Shown: one piece after another, positions 35,719 through 44,116 of the stretch
How positions within the stretch are numbered: the first letter of the stretch is position 1
How the letters are laid out: each line of letters opens with the position of its first letter
The notes under the pieces: generated by a model
What the model saw: the letters and a program-made list of their open reading frames with translations, nothing else
What the model was told of the DNA's origin: nothing
Databases searched by the model: none
Source: Kutzneria kofuensis
Lineage (GTDB): Bacteria; Actinomycetota; Actinomycetes; Mycobacteriales; Pseudonocardiaceae
NCBI RefSeq assembly: GCF_014203355.1
Contig: NZ_JACHIR010000001.1
Location: forward strand, 7,504,038-7,568,037
Direction of reading: 5' to 3'
DNA: 64,000 nt
Made by a program: the position numbers and the translations under genes

Positions 35719-37764
35719 TCAGCACTTCGGCGCCGGGCGCTTCCACTTGTCGCCGTCGGTGGAGTCGCCGTCCTTGAGCGTGCCGGCGGACTTCATGAAC
35801 GCCACCGCGGCGTCCTTCAGCATCTGCTGGAGCTTCGCCGGCGGGTCGGCCGGCACCGCCACGCCGTTCTTCGCGAACCAGCCGTTGGGCCCGAAGTCGC
35901 CGTACGCCTGCCCGTCCTGGTAGACGTGGATCTCGAAGTCGGGGTAGCGCGCGGTGTCCAGGCGGGCCGCGAACTTGTCGTACAGGTTGACCGGCGTGCG
36001 GCCGCTGCCGCCCTTCTCCGACCAGCCGCAGGCGTGGTCCGGCCGGAACGACTCCAGCCGCTTGCCCTCGGCGGCGACGTCCACCGTGGCCGCCACGAAG
36101 GCGTGCACCTTGACCTTGGCGGCGAGCCACCAGGAGACGTAGAGGGCGTCGCCGGCCTTGGCCTCCGCGTCCTGGCGGGCCTTGTCGTTGGCCTGCTGGA
36201 AGCCGGCGTGCATGTCCTTGTCGACACAGCCCATGGTGGCGGCGCCACTGGAGGGCACCTTGTCGGTCGTGGTGCATGAGCCGGCGGGCACGTCGTTGAT
36301 CGTCACGTCGGCGGTCATCGTCGCCGGCACCTCGGCCGGCGGGGTCGAGCCCGGCATGGTCGTCACCGTGAAGTGCACGGTGACCTGGCAGCCGGCCTGC
36401 TCGCACTGGTCGAAGTCGTTCGTCATGTCGACGCCGGTGTGGTTGAGCACCACGGTGGTGTCGATGGCGTTGCCCAGCTGGCCGACGTCGGTCTCCAGCT
36501 CGTCGTAGGTCTTGTCGTAGCCGTCGGCGGTCATCGGCTTGAAGTCGGCCGTGCCCAGGCCGGTGTAGGCCGCCCGAGCGCCGTTCAGCTGGAGCTTGCG
36601 CCCGGGATCGGCGAACGCCGAGGCCCCCTTCTTGGTGTTCTTGTCGATCCACCGAACGACCCGGTAGGGCTGCTGCTTGGCCACGTACAGCGTGCCGTCC
36701 GGGGTGTCGCCCCTGAGCACGGGCACGCCGTTGATCGTGGTGCCGTCGTCGCTGGGCGTGGGCAGCTTCTCCGTCCGGGCCACCTCGTCACGCAGCTTGT
36801 CGGCGATCGCCTTCGGCGTCACCTCCTGCTTCATCAACGACGTCAGGTCGCCGACATCGCCGGTGACCCAGCGGTCCTTGAGCTCGGCGGCGTCGATGCC
36901 GGTCGAGGCGCCGTACGGGAGCAGCGAGCCGTCGAGCCGGACGAACATCTTGCCGTTCACGATGATGAACGGGAACTTGACGTGGTCGACGACGTCGCCG
37001 GTGAGCCAGCCGACGGCGTCGCCCTGGCTGGTGACGCGGCCGTCGAACTCGGTGCCGTCCGGCAGGGTCGACGTGTAGTCCACCACCGGCTGGGCCGCCA
37101 GGCCGACGACCGCCTGCTCGAACGGGCTGCGGTCGGGCGGCCACACCAGCCACGTCGTGACGCCCGCGACCAGCAGCACGACCACCGCCGCCGCGGTGAG
37201 GATCATCCGCTTGCTGCGGCGCTTGCGTGGCGCCACCGGAACCAGGTCCGTGCGCAGCGGCGCGTGCCAGCCCGGCGGCAGGCCGGCGTCCACCAGCAGC
37301 GGCGGATGCCACGGCTCCGGCTGCGGCCACGTCTGTTGCGGCAGCGCACCGACGGGCGGAACCTGGCCGCCCGGCTGCCACGGCGCCTGCGGCAGGTTCG
37401 CCACCGGCACCGGCTCGCCGGCCTGCATGGCGACGGTCTGCTGGTTTTCCGGCTGCCAGTGGCTCCGTGGCAGGTCGGCCACGGGCGCGGCCGGGTGCCA
37501 ATCGGCCGGCGGCGCGTAACTCGCCTGCGGCGCTCCGGTCGCCTGCCACGGGTTCGCCGGCTCAGTGGCCGGCTGCGGCACGTCGGTCGCGGGCTGCCAT
37601 ACAGTCGCCGGCAGGTCCGCGACGGGCGTGGTCGGCTGCGATTGGTCCACAACGGGCGTGGTCTGCGGCAGCTGATCGGCCGGCGCGTCGTATCTCGGCG
37701 GCTCGGCGATCGGGTCCTCCGGCGTCTTCTGCGCGCGCGAAGGCTCGATGGACTGCTCGTCCAT
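35719..37764 (-). CDS. large Pro-rich membrane-anchored protein of unknown function
   Basis: A 681-residue protein. The ATG at 37764 has a GGGGGG site 7 bases upstream; an ATG two codons earlier is too close to it. Residues 1-185 are Pro/Trp/Gln-rich and repeat the pattern PVADLP(x)WQP, a disordered cytosolic region. A basic segment (RKRRSKR) and one membrane helix (about 188-210) follow, then about 470 extracellular residues. The extracellular part has an LppX/lipoprotein-like first domain (VDYTSTLPDGTEFDG to GLGTADFKPM) and a second domain with cysteine pairs (CEQAGC, CTTTDK, MGCVDKD, HACGWSEKG) ending PAPKC. Role unknown; it is a surface protein. Confidence 0.8.
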   Translation of the reverse strand: MDEQSIEPSRAQKTPEDPIAEPPRYDAPADQLPQTTPVVDQSQPTTPVADLPATVWQPATDVPQPATEPANPWQATGAPQASYAPPADWHPAAPVADLPRSHWQPENQQTVAMQAGEPVPVANLPQAPWQPGGQVPPVGALPQQTWPQPEPWHPPLLVDAGLPPGWHAPLRTDLVPVAPRKRRSKRMILTAAAVVVLLVAGVTTWLVWPPDRSPFEQAVVGLAAQPVVDYTSTLPDGTEFDGRVTSQGDAVGWLTGDVVDHVKFPFIIVNGKMFVRLDGSLLPYGASTGIDAAELKDRWVTGDVGDLTSLMKQEVTPKAIADKLRDEVARTEKLPTPSDDGTTINGVPVLRGDTPDGTLYVAKQQPYRVVRWIDKNTKKGASAFADPGRKLQLNGARAAYTGLGTADFKPMTADGYDKTYDELETDVGQLGNAIDTTVVLNHTGVDMTNDFDQCEQAGCQVTVHFTVTTMPGSTPPAEVPATMTADVTINDVPAGSCTTTDKVPSSGAATMGCVDKDMHAGFQQANDKARQDAEAKAGDALYVSWWLAAKVKVHAFVAATVDVAAEGKRLESFRPDHACGWSEKGGSGRTPVNLYDKFAARLDTARYPDFEIHVYQDGQAYGDFGPNGWFAKNGVAVPADPPAKLQQMLKDAAVAFMKSAGTLKDGDSTDGDKWKRPAPKC

Positions 37765-37817
37765 GATCATTCCCCCCTACGGTTTCGGGCGGAATGATGT
37801 CAGGCCAAGGTCACGGG

Positions 37818-38594
37818 TCAATAGCGTTTATCCAGCGCTTCGGTCAGCTCCTGATAACTGAGCGTGCTGGCCAGGCCCGCGAAGCCGGCGCCGCCGAGCA
37901 CGGAGCCCAGCGCGTCTCGGGCGGAGCCCCAGGCCAGCCGGGCCAGCGCCGAGCCGGTGGAGACGCGGCGAACTCCCATGGCGGCCAACGACTCCGGCGA
38001 CGGCAGCGTGGGTGAGGCGAGCACGTTGAGGGCGACGCCCGGCAGCGCGGCGACGATCTCGGGAATGAGCTCCTCCGGCAGGCCAGGGGCGAACACGCAA
38101 TCCGCGCCGGCCTCGACGTACTGCCGCATCCTGGCCACGCCTTCGTCGAATCCGCCGCCGCCGAACCACCACACGTCGGTGCGAGCATTGATCACCAGCT
38201 CACGGTCGAGCGACCGCACCTGGGCGATGCGGTCGGCGGCCTCGGCGGGGCCGCGCAGCCGCGCCTCCGGGTACCGCGTGTCCTCGATGTTGACGCCGGC
38301 GACGCCGACATCCAGGGCCGCCCGGACGGTGGCGCGCACATCGCCGTAGCCGCCTTCGAGGTCGGCCGACACGGGCACGGCGGAGGCGCCGACGATCGCC
38401 GCCACGGCCTTGATCATCGTGGCCATCGGCATCCGCTCGCCGTCCGGCAGCCCGAGAGCGGCGGCCACGCCGGCGCTGGTGGTGCCGAGCGCCGGCACGC
38501 CCGGCACCGCCGACAGCAACCGCGCGGACGCCGGGTCCCAGGCGTTGGGCAGCACGAAGAAACCGCTCTGGTGCAGCTCCCGGAAGCTCGTCAT
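37818..38594 (-). CDS. isocitrate lyase/PEP mutase superfamily protein
   Basis: A 258-residue TIM-barrel of the ICL/PEPM superfamily. The N-terminal FVLPNAWDPASARLL, the metal-binding DLEGGYGD, the VNIEDTRY strand and LVINARTDVWW are intact, and the late LASPTLPSPESLAAMGVRRV is typical. It lacks the KKCGH motif of true isocitrate and methylisocitrate lyases, so it is probably a carboxyvinyl-phosphonate or oxaloacetate-hydrolase-like member cleaving or forming C-C or C-P bonds of a small acid. The substrate is unknown. It stands downstream of the large membrane protein promoter region, in the same direction as the neighbouring genes. Confidence 0.86.
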   Translation of the reverse strand: MTSFRELHQSGFFVLPNAWDPASARLLSAVPGVPALGTTSAGVAAALGLPDGERMPMATMIKAVAAIVGASAVPVSADLEGGYGDVRATVRAALDVGVAGVNIEDTRYPEARLRGPAEAADRIAQVRSLDRELVINARTDVWWFGGGGFDEGVARMRQYVEAGADCVFAPGLPEELIPEIVAALPGVALNVLASPTLPSPESLAAMGVRRVSTGSALARLAWGSARDALGSVLGGAGFAGLASTLSYQELTEALDKRY

Positions 38595-38613
38595 GCCGGA
38601 AGCCTAGGCACGG

Positions 38614-38639
38614 GACGGTTCGGTGCGCGCCGAACCGTC
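38614..38639 (-). terminator. terminator of the DUF4038 gene
   Basis: A perfect 10-bp stem (GACGGTTCGG) around a 6-base loop overlaps the stop codon of the DUF4038 gene and lies 19 bases before the next start on the same strand. Confidence 0.75.
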
Positions 38640-39981
38640 ACCCGAACGAGGAAATCCGCAACACCCAGTCGTCCTCGCCGCCGTGGTTGCGGCCGGGCGG
38701 CGTGAACTGCACCTCGCCGCGGCCCACGGGCGGGTTGGCGAGCCGGTAGCTGCCGTCCGTCGGGTCGTACCAGAACGCGATCGCGCCGGGCTGCATCTTC
38801 GACATGTCAACGGTGATCGTGCGGGACGTCGGCATGTAGACCACGGCCAGCCGACCGTCCGCGGTGCGCGCGGCGGTGGCGTAGTCGTTGTCGTTGACCG
38901 AACCCCAGGGGTTGAAAGTGCCGTAGCCCGCGGTCAGCAGCGAGTGGTCCTGGTCCGGCACGAGGTCGTACCAGCGGCTGCTGCGGAACAGGTCGGTCAT
39001 CAGCCGGAATTCCCGCGTGCCCGTGGTGTCCACGTGGTCCTGCCAGCCCGGCTTGAACTGCCACGTCCAGCCGCTGCCGTAGAGCTGGCCGGTGGCGCCG
39101 CTGGTCATCGTCCAGTATTCCTGGCGCCGCAACGTCTTCGGCCCGGTGTACTCGTGCTCGTCCTCGTAGTTGGCCTCGGTCATGTACACCGGCAGCGGGT
39201 TCTCGCGGTTGTACTCCTTGAGCACCTGCGCGTACGTCGGGTAGTAGGTGTACGCCGCGTCCAGCTGGATGTACGGCCGCCAGGTGGGATCGTCGAGCGA
39301 GCCGCTGGTCATGTAGTTCAACTCGACGGTCTGCAGGTGGCGCGGGTCGGTGGCCTTGACGCCGCGCGCGACCGCCTGCACCAGCGCGGTGTCGTCGGGG
39401 TCCTGCCACGTCTGCAGGTCGCAGCCGTTGAACCAGACGATGTTGGGATACTTGGCGAATCGCGCGCCGAGGAACTTCCCGAACGCGTAGGACTTGTCGA
39501 TCCCGTTGTCCCGCAACAGCTGCAGGTGCCCGCACGTCTCGACCGGGGTGAGCCAGATGGTCAGCCCCTCGTCCCGCGCGGCGGCGACCATGCGCTCGAC
39601 CCGGTCCCAGTAGGCCGGGTTCGGCGTGGCCATGTCACCCGCCGTCGTGAACGGGGTGATGCCGTCGAAGGTGGCGTCGTCGGGGTGACCGCCCTGGTCC
39701 GGCGGCACCAGCGAGTTGATCCACAGCGTGTTGAAGCCGGCCGCGCGCCTGTCCGCGAAGAAGTCCTCGGCCTGCACCTCGGACATCGTCACGAACAGGC
39801 CCTGCGGCGAGTCGCCGGAGATCAGGTACGGCCGGCCGTTCTGGTCCAGCAGGTACCGACCGTTCGCGCTGGCCGACGTGGGCCACGCGTCATGGCCGGA
39901 CGTGTCCGGCGCCTGTACCGACGGCGTGGCGAGCATCGACGAGACGAGAACCGTTGCTGTTACCAGGATCGGGATCCGCAC
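38638..39981 (-). CDS. secreted DUF4038 (apiosidase-like) glycoside hydrolase
   Basis: A 447-residue exported TIM-barrel. The GTG at 39981 opens a signal peptide (MRIPILVTATVLVSSMLATP) with cleavage near residue 24. The N-terminal strand NGRYLLDQNGRPYLISGDSP is the DUF4038 hallmark; the barrel continues through FFADRRAAGFNTLWINSL, with Asp and Glu candidates in NGCDLQTW and YMTEANYED. A C-terminal beta domain (about 370-447), ending DDWVLRISSFG, is the putative collagen-binding domain of the family. Relatives cleave plant cell-wall side sugars. It fits a cluster of sugar-active genes at 38-44 kb. Confidence 0.9.
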   Translation of the reverse strand: MRIPILVTATVLVSSMLATPSVQAPDTSGHDAWPTSASANGRYLLDQNGRPYLISGDSPQGLFVTMSEVQAEDFFADRRAAGFNTLWINSLVPPDQGGHPDDATFDGITPFTTAGDMATPNPAYWDRVERMVAAARDEGLTIWLTPVETCGHLQLLRDNGIDKSYAFGKFLGARFAKYPNIVWFNGCDLQTWQDPDDTALVQAVARGVKATDPRHLQTVELNYMTSGSLDDPTWRPYIQLDAAYTYYPTYAQVLKEYNRENPLPVYMTEANYEDEHEYTGPKTLRRQEYWTMTSGATGQLYGSGWTWQFKPGWQDHVDTTGTREFRLMTDLFRSSRWYDLVPDQDHSLLTAGYGTFNPWGSVNDNDYATAARTADGRLAVVYMPTSRTITVDMSKMQPGAIAFWYDPTDGSYRLANPPVGRGEVQFTPPGRNHGGEDDWVLRISSFG

Positions 39982-40021
39982 GATTTCGGATCGTACGGTC
40001 CGCGATCCGGGTCCGCAGTGG

Positions 40022-40915
40022 TTATGGCAGAAGATCTATGCGGTGCTGTGCGACCAAATAATTCCCGCGGGCGAAGGCTTTGGCCATCGGCACGTTGGTG
40101 ACGTCGGTGCCGGCGACGATCTTCTCCGCGCCCTCGGCGACCAGCATGTGGGTGGTTTCCGCCAACAGGTCGAAGGCGTAGCCGTGGCCGCGCTGCTCGG
40201 GCACGACCGCGATGTAGCCGACGGCATGGGCGCTGTAGTGGTAGCAGGGCGCGGCCAGCCCGACGAGTTCACCGTCCGGTGTGTACGCCAGCCGCCACCA
40301 CTCGCGGGGGCTCGGCATCCAGCGCAGGTAGTCCAGTTCCTCCTGGGCGGAGGCGTCGAGACCCTGCTCGGCGATGATGTGCCGGACGTGCGCGTCGAGG
40401 CTGGTCGCGTTGACGCGGCGGAAAACGTCGAAGATGACGTTGTCGTCCGGTTCCGGTCGGAATTCCAACCGTGTGCTGCGCTCCGGCAGGCCGCGGTCGG
40501 GGGTCCAGCGGTAGGTGTAGCGCTCGACCAGATACTTCAGGCCGGCGGCGGTCGCCGCGTCGATACGGGCCGTGGCGGCGGCGTGCACCGCCGGATCGTC
40601 GCGCCAGTTCGGTGGCAACGGGATCGAGTACTCGGTGCGGAAGGGCGCGGTGCGCAGCAGGTGCACGGCCGCGTCGGCGTCGGTGAAGTCGAACCAGTCC
40701 AACGCCTTCGGCTCGGTGTCGGCGGGTCCCGCCCACCAGACGGCGCGGGCCACCACGACGCTGTCGCGCAGCGCGACCCACGTCCACTCGGGGCGGTAGT
40801 TGCCGGTGGCGTAGGTGGTGCCGAACGCGCCGTAGCCGACCAGATTGGGGTCGGGCAGCGAGTCGAACAGCGCCTCTTCGCCGGCGCGCAGCGGCCGGAC
40901 GATCAGATCAGACAT
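40022..40915 (-). CDS. GNAT-family N-acetyltransferase
   Basis: A 297-residue protein with two GNAT-like halves. The C-terminal half carries the acetyl-CoA motif A (VGYIAVVPEQRGHGYAFDLL) and a final NVPMAKAFARGNYL strand-helix typical of the fold; the N-terminal half looks degenerate. Such enzymes acetylate amines of antibiotics, amino acids or proteins. The ATG at 40915 has a GGAG site (40926-40929) 10 bases upstream. A short leader frame with a much stronger ribosome site lies upstream, among segments that can pair with one another, suggesting attenuation control as in some resistance genes. The substrate is unknown. Confidence 0.87.
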   Translation of the reverse strand: MSDLIVRPLRAGEEALFDSLPDPNLVGYGAFGTTYATGNYRPEWTWVALRDSVVVARAVWWAGPADTEPKALDWFDFTDADAAVHLLRTAPFRTEYSIPLPPNWRDDPAVHAAATARIDAATAAGLKYLVERYTYRWTPDRGLPERSTRLEFRPEPDDNVIFDVFRRVNATSLDAHVRHIIAEQGLDASAQEELDYLRWMPSPREWWRLAYTPDGELVGLAAPCYHYSAHAVGYIAVVPEQRGHGYAFDLLAETTHMLVAEGAEKIVAGTDVTNVPMAKAFARGNYLVAQHRIDLLP

Positions 40916-40925
40916 GTGTGTGGAA

Positions 40926-41017
40926 CTCCGGGAGTGTCGGTGTGTGCTCCCGAATCACGCCCTTGGGGTCCGGTGGGAGCACGTGAACAGTCGAGTGACC
41001 ATCGCTCCCACCTCCTT
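40926..41017 (-). promoter_or_regulatory. four-segment attenuator-like leader of the GNAT gene
   Basis: Read on the minus strand, four segments can pair in sequence. A (41004-41012, GGTGGGAGC) pairs with B (40972-40982, GTGCTCCCACC) over 9 bases. B pairs with C (40944-40951, GGGAGCAC) over 8. C (40947-40952) pairs with D (40929-40934, CTCCCG) over 6. A lies beside the leader-peptide ribosome site and D touches the GNAT ribosome site. The pairings exclude each other. The complementarity is seen directly; the regulatory role is inference. Confidence 0.45.
40955..41002 (-). CDS. putative 15-residue leader peptide
   Basis: An ATG at 41002 lies 8 bases after a perfect AAGGAGG ribosome site (41011-41017) and opens a 15-codon frame, MVTRLFTCSHRTPRA, ending 39 bases before the GNAT start. 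The strength of the ribosome site in front of so short a frame, and the interleaved stems, suggest a regulatory peptide. It could be chance; no homologue is known to me. Confidence 0.4.
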   Translation of the reverse strand: MVTRLFTCSHRTPRA

Positions 41018-41030
41018 GTCGTGTCCGAAA

Positions 41031-41066
41031 GGGCGCGCCGACGATGGTAACCACGCCGGCGCGCCC
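41031..41066 (-). terminator. terminator of the DUF1080 gene
   Basis: A 10-bp stem (GGGCGCGCCG) around a 16-base loop lies 15 bases past the DUF1080 stop on the minus strand and is followed by CTTTC. It separates that gene from the GNAT leader. Confidence 0.65.
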
Positions 41067-41080
41067 CCGCGAACGGTTTT

Positions 41081-41791
41081 TCAGCCCGTGGTGATGAACT
41101 TGTCCGGGCTGGTCACGACCGGGGACTCGACGTACAGGCCGCGGTACTCGTCCTGGATGCCGCTGTTGTGCACCTGCAGCGCCAGCGGGCCGTCACGGCC
41201 CGCGGTCTTGTCGGTGAAGTCGAGGACCTCGGTGGCCTTGCAGGTGGTGGCCGTGCCCTTGAGCGGGCAGCACGCCATCCGCGCGACGCCGGTCGTCTTG
41301 TTGCCGATCAGCTCGCACTGGCTCCAGTTGTGGATGTCCATCTTGTCGTGCGGCAGCTGCTTGAACAGCTTGCCGCCGCCGTTGTTGTGGCCGGGCCGGT
41401 AGTCCCAGTGGCCGCCGTTGGGCGGCTGGAACTGGATGGCGCTCAGGGCGTCCTTGAGCGGGCTGGTGGTGCCCCAGATCAGCACCGTCGGGGCGTGGTT
41501 GCCCTTCACCTGGCGGACGGTGAAGATCCACCGGAAGGTGCCGACCTGCGCCTTGTTGTAGTACAGCCAGCCGCGCGACGTGCCGTTGCCGTGGATGACG
41601 CCGTCCTTGGCCGACCACTGGCCCGCTGCCTGGGACGTCCAGCCGTCCAGTGTCTTGCCGTCGAACATGGAGACGAGGTTCGGGTCGTTGTAGGGGTTGT
41701 CGGCTTTGGCCGCCTGGGACGCCGGGGCGGTGACGACCGCGATGAGCAGGGAGATCGCGATGGTGACTATCCATAGTGGACGACGAACCAT
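41081..41791 (-). CDS. secreted DUF1080 (3-keto-disaccharide hydrolase-like) protein
   Basis: A 236-residue exported beta-jelly-roll. The signal peptide is at residues 1-28 (LWIVTIAISLLIAVV core, ending QAAK). The mature domain opens with FDGKTLDGWT, the DUF1080 signature, followed by WSAKDGVIHGNG and YYNKAQVGTFRWIF, and closes with LQVHNSGIQDEYRGLYV. Relatives hydrolyse 3-keto-glycosides or bind sugars. Four cysteines (CELIG, ACCPL, TCKAT) may form disulfides outside the cell. A LacI-type operator lies 23 bases before the start, like that before the alpha-galactosidase gene. Confidence 0.88.
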   Translation of the reverse strand: MVRRPLWIVTIAISLLIAVVTAPASQAAKADNPYNDPNLVSMFDGKTLDGWTSQAAGQWSAKDGVIHGNGTSRGWLYYNKAQVGTFRWIFTVRQVKGNHAPTVLIWGTTSPLKDALSAIQFQPPNGGHWDYRPGHNNGGGKLFKQLPHDKMDIHNWSQCELIGNKTTGVARMACCPLKGTATTCKATEVLDFTDKTAGRDGPLALQVHNSGIQDEYRGLYVESPVVTSPDKFITTG

Positions 41792-41814
41792 GATCCCTCC
41801 GGGCCTGAATCGGA

Positions 41815-41828
41815 TGTAAACCTTTTCA
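41815..41828. promoter_or_regulatory. LacI-family operator-like site before the DUF1080 gene
   Basis: TGTAAACCTTTTCA is a 14-base pseudopalindrome close to the LacI/GalR consensus (TGAAAACGTTTTCA type), with CC instead of CG at the centre. It lies 23 bases upstream of the start codon. A similar site precedes the GH36 gene at nearly the same distance. Confidence 0.5.
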
Positions 41829-41870
41829 TGCGCGGCGGGACCAGGTTACGAGCGGGTGAAGGCAGGCGTC

Positions 41871-41992
41871 AACCCCGGCGAGTCCCGCTCTGGGACACAC
41901 CGAATGCAGGTTTCGGGCAGAACTGAGCCCCGAGGCTCAGTTCTGCTCCGTTCCGCATTTCGGTGTGACGCCGGGCGGGACTCGCGGGGGTT
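41871..41992. repeat. palindromic repeat element, copy 3
   Basis: The same outer arms as copies 1 and 2 (AACCCCGGCGAGTCCCGCTC to the GGGGGTT end), the CACACCGAATG block, and a perfect inner 13-bp hairpin (GCAGAACTGAGCC). The last base is the first base, on the plus strand, of the alpha-galactosidase stop codon. The other side faces the DUF1080 promoter. Confidence 0.88.
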
Positions 41993-44079
41993 CAGGCGGC
42001 GGTTAGTTCGAAGACCATGGCCTGGCCGGGGCCGAGCAGGGGGGCCTGCACGCCGACCTGGCCCAGGACCGCGCCGGTCAGGGTGACGCCCTCGGCGATC
42101 CACGGGGTCTGCTGGACGAACCGACCCTCCGCCGGGGCCAGCTCGTCGATCGCCGTCACGGTGTAGCGGCGGTCCGCGTCCAGCCCGGGGAAGCGGAGCC
42201 GGGCTGGCACGGCGTCGGGGGAGGTTTCCAGCCTGGCGTAACAGAAAACGGCGTTGCCGTCGCCGACGACGCCGTGCAGGAGGGAACCCTGATCGGTGTG
42301 ATCGGCCCGGACGGTCACACCGCCGTGCAGCAGGCCCCGCAGCCGCTTGTACACGGAGATCCATGCCGTCAGCTGGGCCAGTTCGGAATCGGACAAGCCG
42401 GTGAGGTCCCACTCCAGGCCGGCGTGGTCGAACAGCGCCGTGGCGCAGCGGAAGGGCAGCTCCGCGAAGCGGCCGGTGGTGTGGGCCTCGGGCGGACCGA
42501 CGTGGCTGCCGATGAGCTCCGGCGGGACCAGCAACCCCATCCAGCGCTGGATCCGTTGCCGCTCAACGGCGTCGTTGGTGTCGGAGGCCCACACGCGGTC
42601 GGTGTGCTCCAGGACGCCGAGGTCGACGCGGGCGCCGCCGGAGGAGCAGGACTCGATCTCCAACCCGGGGTGCCGCGACCGCAGCTCGTCCAACAGCCGG
42701 TAGACGGCGAGGGTTTGGCCGTGCACGCCGGGAACGGCCTCCATCAGATCCCGGTTGTGGTCCCACTTGATGTAGTCGATGCGGTACTCGGAGACGAGGG
42801 AATCCAGCCGCTCCAACAGATAGTCGTAAACGGCGGGCAGCGCGAGGTTCAGCACCTGCTGCCGCCGCCACGGCCGGGCCGGGCGGTCGGGGGCGACCAG
42901 CAGCCAGTCGGGGTGGGCGCGGGCCAGATCGGAGTCGGGGTTGACCATCTCCGGCTCGAACCACAGCCCGAACTGCATTCCCTTGCCCCGCACGTAGTCC
43001 ACCAGCGGGCCGAGGCCGTCGGGCCACACCTGGGTGTCCACGTACCAGTCGCCGAGGCCGGCGGAGTCGTCGCGGCGGCCGAGGAACCAGCCGTCGTCGA
43101 GCACGAACCGCTCGACGCCGATCTCGGCGGCGCGGTCGGCCAACGCCTTGAGCCGGTCCAGGTCGTGGTTGAAGTAGACGGCTTCCCACGTGTTCAACAC
43201 GACCGGCCGCGGCGTCGACGGATGCGAGTCCCGGGCCCGCATCCAGGCGTGCAGGCGCGAGCTCAACCCGTCCAACCCCTGGTCGGACCAGACGAAAAAC
43301 GCCCACGGCGTCGCGTAGGACTCGCCCGGCGCGAGCCGGATCTCACCCGGCGAGAGGAGTTCCGCCGCACCGAGCACGCTGACGCCCTCGGCGAGCCGCT
43401 CCGCGAAGTGGTCGTGGTTGCCGCTCCACGCGAGGTGCACGCCCCATACCTCGCCGTGCCGGAAGCCGAAGCCGTCGGTGCCGGCGACGAGCAGCCCGGT
43501 GGCGTCGTGGCCGGTGCGGCCGCGCCGGCTCTCCCGTGCCCGCAGGCCGTGCAGGAACGGGCTGCGCTGCGGCGACCGCTCCCGGCACCAGCGGCCGGTC
43601 AGGTCCAGCAACTCGGTCGCGTGTGTCGGCACGGGCAGCATCAGCCGCAGGGCGTCCACGGTCCACGTGTCGGCGCCGGTGTTCACGACCTCGTGCCGGA
43701 CCCGCAGCACGCCCTGCGGGTCGAGGTGCAGCTCGACGTGGAACTCCACGCCGGCAACGGGATCCGCGGCGGTGAAGCTCACCGAATTCCCGTCCACGGC
43801 GACCGGCGCGAGCAGCTCGGGGCGCACGTGCTGCCACGAGCCGTCGCGGTGGCCGGCCGTGCCGGGCCGGCCGAGCCAGCCCTCCTGTTCGGACGGCAGC
43901 AGGGTGAGCCGGATCGGTGTGTCGACCGAACTCGGCGCCACACCCGGCACCGCGGCAAGCACGAAAGCATCGTCGACCGGGCCGAGGTCGGCGCCCCAGT
44001 GCAGCACGCGGGGCAGGCCCGGTCCGGTCTCGACGACCAGGCCCACCCCGTTCGCCGCCAGGCTGATCAGCTCACTCAT
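41992..44079 (-). CDS. GH36 alpha-galactosidase
   Basis: A 695-residue glycoside hydrolase that removes terminal alpha-galactose from raffinose-type sugars or galactomannans. An N-terminal beta supersandwich (to about 290) precedes the TIM barrel, which holds FVLDDGWFLGRRDD, FGLWFEPEMVNPDSDL, the nucleophile in DYIKWDHNRDL and the acid/base Asp in VWASDTNDAVERQRIQ; the CSSGGARVDLG motif is intact. A C-terminal beta domain ends the protein. No signal peptide is visible, so it works in the cytoplasm. The ATG at 44079 is chosen over a longer frame that runs into the operator-like site. Confidence 0.95.
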   Translation of the reverse strand: MSELISLAANGVGLVVETGPGLPRVLHWGADLGPVDDAFVLAAVPGVAPSSVDTPIRLTLLPSEQEGWLGRPGTAGHRDGSWQHVRPELLAPVAVDGNSVSFTAADPVAGVEFHVELHLDPQGVLRVRHEVVNTGADTWTVDALRLMLPVPTHATELLDLTGRWCRERSPQRSPFLHGLRARESRRGRTGHDATGLLVAGTDGFGFRHGEVWGVHLAWSGNHDHFAERLAEGVSVLGAAELLSPGEIRLAPGESYATPWAFFVWSDQGLDGLSSRLHAWMRARDSHPSTPRPVVLNTWEAVYFNHDLDRLKALADRAAEIGVERFVLDDGWFLGRRDDSAGLGDWYVDTQVWPDGLGPLVDYVRGKGMQFGLWFEPEMVNPDSDLARAHPDWLLVAPDRPARPWRRQQVLNLALPAVYDYLLERLDSLVSEYRIDYIKWDHNRDLMEAVPGVHGQTLAVYRLLDELRSRHPGLEIESCSSGGARVDLGVLEHTDRVWASDTNDAVERQRIQRWMGLLVPPELIGSHVGPPEAHTTGRFAELPFRCATALFDHAGLEWDLTGLSDSELAQLTAWISVYKRLRGLLHGGVTVRADHTDQGSLLHGVVGDGNAVFCYARLETSPDAVPARLRFPGLDADRRYTVTAIDELAPAEGRFVQQTPWIAEGVTLTGAVLGQVGVQAPLLGPGQAMVFELTAA

Positions 44080-44101
44080 GAGCGGCAACCTAGGCGACAC
44101 C

Positions 44102-44115
44102 CGAGAACGTTTTCA
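44102..44115. promoter_or_regulatory. LacI-family operator-like site before the GH36 gene
   Basis: CGAGAACGTTTTCA contains the AACGTT core and reads TGAAAACGTTCTCG on the other strand, 12 of 14 matches to a LacI-type palindrome. It lies 22 bases before the alpha-galactosidase start. No LacI gene is in the window. Confidence 0.55.
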
Positions 44116-44116
44116 A

